From contig NC_037671.1 of NCBI RefSeq assembly GCF_003255815.1, positions 153,132,645 through 153,196,644 of the forward strand: a stretch of DNA of 64,000 nt, in the 5' to 3' direction. The position numbers and the translations under genes were made by a program. The notes under the pieces are model-generated. The model saw only the letters and a program-made list of their open reading frames with translations. It was not told the DNA's origin and made no database searches. Within the stretch, counting starts at the first letter, position 1; every line of letters begins with the position of its first letter. The stretch comes from Theropithecus gelada (lineage: Eukaryota > Chordata > Mammalia > Primates > Cercopithecidae). Below, one piece after another: positions 59,721 to 64,000 of the stretch.

Positions 59721-60288
59721 CAAGACTGTATTGGGCTTCAGAAAATGACACAGAAGTATGGCACTGTAGTACACTGGGAAACTGGGAAGGCCTCAAAAAC
59801 AGCCTCAGAAACAAAGCCTTGTTCTGACTTTCTGCTACCCTTCTGTCTCTTATCCCTCTATCTGATACCCCTGAAACAAGTCATAGAAAACAAAATTTGT
59901 TTTCCCCAAGGCAACTCCTTTCCTCCAAAACAGGCCATAAAACCCAGAAAGGTCACCCTCTCCCTTCTCCATCCTTCCCTAAAGAGCCTCATTCCAGGGG
60001 GGGAGTCCTGCAGCATACCCAAGAGGAAGCAATACCACAGAAAGGCCAAGAAGAATGAACAGACAGGTGTTCACAAAAGGGAATGATCTAATAGTAACAG
60101 AGTGATGGGGGAGTGTGCATTCTTCATCAATCCTAAGCATAAAAATAGAGTTTTCCCTGGGTCTTTGGGTCTTCATTTCATAAGACTCCCAGGTCACATA
60201 AAACTTGATTTAATAAATTTGTTATGCTTTTCTCTTGTTAACCTGCCTTTTGTAACAGGAGCGGTCGGATGAGACCCTTATCACCAGT

Positions 60289-60525
60289 AAGAAAAGGTAT
60301 CGGCCGGGCGCGGTGGCTCAAGCTTGTAATCCCAGCACTTTGGGAGGCCGAGACGGGCGGATCATGAGGTCGGGAGATCGAGACCATCCTGGCTAACACG
60401 GTGAAACCCCGTCTCTACTAAAAAAAAAAAATACAAAAAACTAGCCGGGCGAGGTGGTGGGCTCCTGTAGTCCCAGCTACTCCGGAGGCTGAGGCAGGAG
60501 AANNNNNNNNNTAAAAAAGCCGCAT

Positions 60526-60563
<38 letters not shown>

Positions 60564-60572
60564 AAAGGTATC
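60289..60572 (+). mobile_element. Young AluY (Old World monkey AluYR-like), with assembly gap
   Basis: Alu 60302-60559 with a perfect 13-bp duplication aagaaaaggtatc (60289-60301 and 60560-60572). The left half is nearly consensus. It has 'ggctcaagcttgtaatcc', 'ggccgagacgggcgg' and 'aactagccgggcgaggtgg', changes I associate with macaque/baboon AluYR rather than human AluY. Most of the right monomer is lost to the gap. Confidence 0.85.
60503..60511. other. Assembly gap (9 N)
   Basis: Nine N bases replace the right monomer. The 20 bases after it (60512-60531) match an Alu end poorly, suggesting low-quality sequence at the gap edge. The true missing length is probably around 100 bp. Confidence 0.95.
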
Positions 60573-60617
60573 AAACCTTTCTGCCCCCAAAACTGCATTC
60601 AATGAGGTATAGATTCC

Positions 60618-61142
60618 TGTATTACTCAGGGTTCTCTAGAGGGACGGAACTAATAGGATAGTTGTATACTTGAAGGGGAGTTTACTAAGGAGCATTCATT
60701 CACACAGTCACAAGATGAAGTTCCACAACAGGCCATCTACAAGCTGAGAGGCAAGGAAGCTAGTCCAAGTCCCAAAACCTCAAGAGTAAGGAAGCTGAGA
60801 GTGCAGCCTGTAGTCTGTGGCCACAGGTCTGAGAGCCCCTGGCAAATCACTGGTGTAGGTCCAGGAGTCCAAAAGCTGAAGAACTTGGAGTCTGATGTTC
60901 AAGGACAGGAAGCATCCAGCACAGGAGAAAGATGAAGGCCAGAAAATTCAGCAAGTCTGCTAATTCCATTCTAGCTGCGCTGGCAGCTGGTTAGATGGTG
61001 TCCACCCAGATATAGGGTCTGCTTCTCCCAATCCACTGACTCAAATGTTAATATGCTTTGGCAACGCCCTCAAAGACACATATTGAAGAATACTTTGTAT
61101 CCTTCAATCCAATCAAGTTGCCACTGGATATTAACCATCACA
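60618..61142 (-). mobile_element. HERV-L type solo LTR (MLT2A-like) with 5-bp duplication
   Basis: 525 bp from 'tgtattactcagggttctc' to 'atattaaccatcaca', the two termini of an MLT2A LTR in reverse. A perfect attcc duplication lies at 60613-60617 and 61143-61147. No internal ERVL sequence remains, so it is a solo LTR from recombination between the two LTRs. Confidence 0.93.
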
Positions 61143-61147
61143 ATTCC

Positions 61148-63264
61148 CAAAGCAAAATCTGGATGCTGTTATCAGAATGGAGAGTAGATACCGGGCATTC
61201 ACAAGCCAGATGCCTACTTCCTAGGAGCCAATAGAATACGCTGTTTCTAACATAAACAACAGCAGATAATTTTCTTTGAAATAAGGGTTCCACCTCACCT
61301 TTCTTGTTGAATATGCTGGATAATGACACACTAAAACTGCTTACTGGGGCGCTCACAGCAAAACCTCCATATTTATGATTAGTTTTGCCAATAAGCCCGT
61401 ATTTAGCATTTCTGGCAGTAAGTAGTAAAGGTATATGGTTCAAAAAGAAAAGCGTCATACATAAGTTGGCATAATGGTACTGAAGTTTTGCAATAAATAA
61501 ATTTAAATGTCATTTAATTCTTTGAAACATAAAGGGAATTATTAAAAGTAAATTTCAACTGTGAAGAAAATGCAATAAATATTTTTTCAGCTTGTACCAA
61601 TAAATAGAGTCTTTTAAAAGTAGAATAAGTTTACTCAAAAAAAGAAAAAAAAAACAAAACAAAACTACAAAGCCACTGATCTCTAATTGGAAAGAAAAAA
61701 TCTCTACTGTATATTAAAATAATCTCTTTTCCTCATAATTTACATTTCTTTATTTTTACCATTAATAGGAGAAAAAAACATACTTAAAAAATAATTAATT
61801 AATAATTCATGTCATTCTCTAGTACACTTTCCACAAATCATAAACTTCTGAAAACATTGCCACAGCAACCAATATTAGTGCCATAAGTTGAGGAGTGCAC
61901 CTTCAGGTATTGAATAAAGTAATATATAAAGAGAAATATTTTATTTTGAATATGGAACACATTTTTACTGATATGCAGAAATAGATAACAAATTGGTTTC
62001 ATGATGGAGAAAAACTGCATAAATTGTTCCAAAGGCAGTTTATGTTTATTTTCACAGTTAAGAGTAAAGCTCAATGCATTCTCCTGTTTCTTCTTATCCT
62101 GGTAAGAGTCATGCAAGCAGAGCAGATAATGGGTTGATCCATGAGCTGGAACAAACTTCACTTGGAAATGATGCATATGCTCAGGCCTGAATCATAATAA
62201 CTAAAGTGATGGTAATGTGGTTTCAGAAATTAAACAATACTTGTCATATAACTCTCTCAGTCATATAAAATTCAGGAAAATATAAAATCAATACAATCTA
62301 ATTTTATTCTTTTCATGTGTGCCCATGTATCTGCATTAAATTACACTATATGAAAGGCACATGGCCACATACACATTGTCTCTTCTTCATTTAATTACCT
62401 CATTAAAAGGAGGATCAGGAAAAGAGTCCATGTATTCATTGTAAGTTTTGTTTTCCTATACAACTGACACAATTTTAAATTTGTAGGAAATGTTTCATGA
62501 GCTCAGAAATAAACTTTTTATAATTTCCCAGGTCAACCCCAATGTAGATATGTATACAGTATAATCCATTCTGCATTTGCATTTTCAGGAAGGCTTCCCA
62601 CACTTACCCTCAATGGTCATTGTATTGCATTTTTACGTCTGTACCATTTCTTCGGGTATGCTGAAGCTTAACTGTTTACCAAAAAAGCACTACTACATTT
62701 TAAAGACTATTTTAAAACACGTAACATACTAAACATATTTAAGTAATTAAAAAGTGCTCAATTCATCAGACCAATCATAGGTGTTAACATGGTCACTTTA
62801 ACTCAAACAACTGCTCTTCTCTCCTCTTTCCTTCTCCCTGTTCTTTCACCAAAAAAAAAAAAAAAAAAAAAAAAAATCTTTTCCAAAAGATGACAGTCAA
62901 GAACAGACTACAAAAGCATTCTTCAACTGAATCGATGAGACTAAAGCTGGGGAAAAAAATGAAGCTGAGTTTTGCTGTTATTTGAAAAGTTAATTCATGA
63001 CAAGAAAAATGTTAACAGTGTTTGCTGACCCTACTCATTCTGAGCCATGAAATTGCTCAAGCCAGGGCAAACTGCCAACCATGACAAGAGTAAAGGATTC
63101 TGCAGATGCATCATTCCTACACAGTATAGCCCAAGGTGAACAGTCCATGAGTATTATACACTAGAACGCAGAGAGCTGGGTACAGAAAATAAGTGGAGGA
63201 AAAATGCCAGAGGCAGTATATGGTCATACCACCCAGGCCCCAATACTGGGAAGTTCTATCTTCA
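61148..63264. other. Unassigned AT-rich sequence, about 2.1 kb
   Basis: No named repeat. Minus-strand frames 61138-61458 (106 codons) and 61838-62176 (112 codons) show no motif I know. A26 run at 62851-62876 after a pyrimidine tract, with no SINE recognised beside it. Confidence 0.4.
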
Positions 63265-63416
63265 TGAGAAGCAGCACAGCATGGTGATTAACAGCATTGA
63301 TTCCATAATCACACTCCCCATGTGTGAATCCTAATCTGTCATTTTCTAGCCGTGTGACCTTGGGCCAGTCGCTCAACCTCTCTGTACCTTCATTTTCCCA
63401 CATAGTAAAATGTGTA
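63265..63416 (+). mobile_element. MIR SINE, 5' part (split element)
   Basis: 'catggtgattaacagcattg', 'tagccgtgtgaccttgggcc', 'tcgctcaacctctctgtacc', 'ttcattttcccacatagtaa'. Interrupted at 63417 by an MLT1A LTR and resumed at 63788. Confidence 0.9.
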
Positions 63417-63787
63417 TGTATTAGTATACTAGGGCCAACATAGCAAAATACCACAGACTTGAAGGCTTAAATAATTAATTAATTTTCCCATAGTTCCAGA
63501 GGCTGGAAGTCCAAGATCAAGATACCAACAAGGCTGCTTTCTTCTGAGGACTCTCCTTGATTTCTGGATAGCCACCTTCTGCTCTTCTGTCTTTATTTCT
63601 ATGAACACACATTCTTGGAGTCTCTTCCTCTTTCTATAAGGACATCGGTCATAGTAGATTAGGGCCCACTTTTATGTCATCATTTAACCTTAATGATCTC
63701 TTTAAAGGCCCTCTCTCCAAATACAATCACACTGGGGGTTACGGCTTCAACATATGAATTTTGGGGAATACAATTCAATGTATAACA
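63417..63787 (-). mobile_element. MLT1A (ERVL-MaLR) solo LTR
   Basis: 371 bp from 'tgtattagtatactagggcc' to 'ttcaatgtataaca'. Internal 'aagtccaagatcaagatacc', 'ataaggacatcggtcatagt' and 'catatgaattttggggaata' agree with MLT1A in reverse. Inserted into the MIR. Confidence 0.93.
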
Positions 63788-63900
63788 AACAGTATAAAAC
63801 AATAATAGCTACGTCATATGACTGTGGTGATGATTGGATGTATTAATATACATCAAGTGCCTGGCACATGGGAAGTTCTATATAAATGCTTACTATTAGG
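63788..63900 (+). mobile_element. MIR SINE, 3' part (split element)
   Basis: Resumes the MIR: 'acaataatagctacgtca', 'ggtgatgattggatgtatt', 'agtgcctggcacatgggaag', 'ataaatgcttactatta'. Confidence 0.88.
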
Positions 63901-64000
63901 CTATGCTCCATTAAATTTACATGTCTAACAAGTATCCACAAATCACAGCATCAGGTGGATGAAAACAGACATTTGCAGTCTGTCTTTAAGATTTCTTGTA
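63901..64000. other. Unassigned sequence at window end
   Basis: No recognised repeat. Confidence 0.4.

Larger units (their letters stand above)
59726..60598 (+). mobile_element. Endogenous retrovirus LTR split by an AluY
   Basis: LTR-like: 'aaaacaggccataaaaccca', 'ctgggtctttgggtcttcat', polyadenylation signal in 'gatttaataaatttg' near 60211-60216, then 'ttctcttgttaacctgcctt'. The end is displaced beyond the AluY (60302-60559). Family and left boundary uncertain. The 113-codon frame 59745-60086 lies inside the LTR and is not a known retroviral gene. Confidence 0.55.

Noticed and set aside
59745..60086. 113-codon frame that might be a retroviral or novel gene
   Set aside because: It lies wholly inside an LTR, which is non-coding, and has no retroviral motif.
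61838..62176. 112-codon minus-strand frame
   Set aside because: No recognisable domain, AT-rich residue bias, no supporting splice or poly(A) layout.

Overview
The window looks like primate nuclear DNA: AT-rich, CpG-poor, without bacterial-style gene packing, and built mainly from interspersed repeats. I count about 17 Alu or Alu-derived copies, many MIR and L2 relics, old L1 3' fragments, solo or partial LTRs of the MaLR, ERVL and ERV1 types, and Tc1/mariner (Tigger) and hAT DNA transposons. One young AluY (60302-60559) carries base changes I associate with the Old World monkey AluYR lineage rather than human AluY, so a cercopithecid draft assembly is my preferred source. Nine N bases inside that Alu show the assembly is incomplete there.

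No protein-coding gene can be supported. Every long open frame is a microsatellite translation, an Alu/L1/L2/LTR antisense frame, or an AT-rich chance frame. The window is best read as intergenic or deep intronic sequence. Two plus-strand places have the look of a 3'-terminal exon (strong splice acceptor, short open frame, stop, AATAAA): 47280-47420 and 54400-54787. Both are hypotheses only.

Layout. 0-10 kb: Alu, L2, a Tc1/mariner-type fossil, MIRs, an L1 tail split by an AluJ, a GGAA array and an AT minisatellite. 10-20 kb: an ERV1-type LTR, two copies of one Tigger MITE in opposite orientation, an old L1, an AluS and an LTR with target-site duplications, then an AT-rich tract with nested inverted repeats (17.8-18.2 kb). 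20-30 kb: three Alus (two minus, one plus), a 1.36-kb hAT fossil with decayed transposase homology, several L2/MIR, an MLT1 piece and L1 pieces. 30-45 kb: a short L1 insertion with a clear target-site duplication, an MST-type LTR, Alus, a hAT MITE with an 8-bp duplication, an L2 and a near-complete MLT1 LTR. 45-57 kb: a long old L1 stretch, MIR/L2, then mostly unassignable unique sequence with one tandem duplication. 57-64 kb: a 108-bp inverted repeat at 95% identity, an Alu fused to a 300-bp polypurine tract, an LTR split by the young AluY, a HERV-L type solo LTR with a perfect 5-bp duplication, and a MIR split by an MLT1A.

There is no operon, defence locus, CRISPR array or recognisable ncRNA gene. 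I did not find a convincing undescribed biological system. The most checkable novelties are the 108-bp inverted repeat, the nested hairpin tract at 17.8-18.2 kb and the two candidate terminal exons. Repeat family names come from memory of consensus sequences, not from a search.
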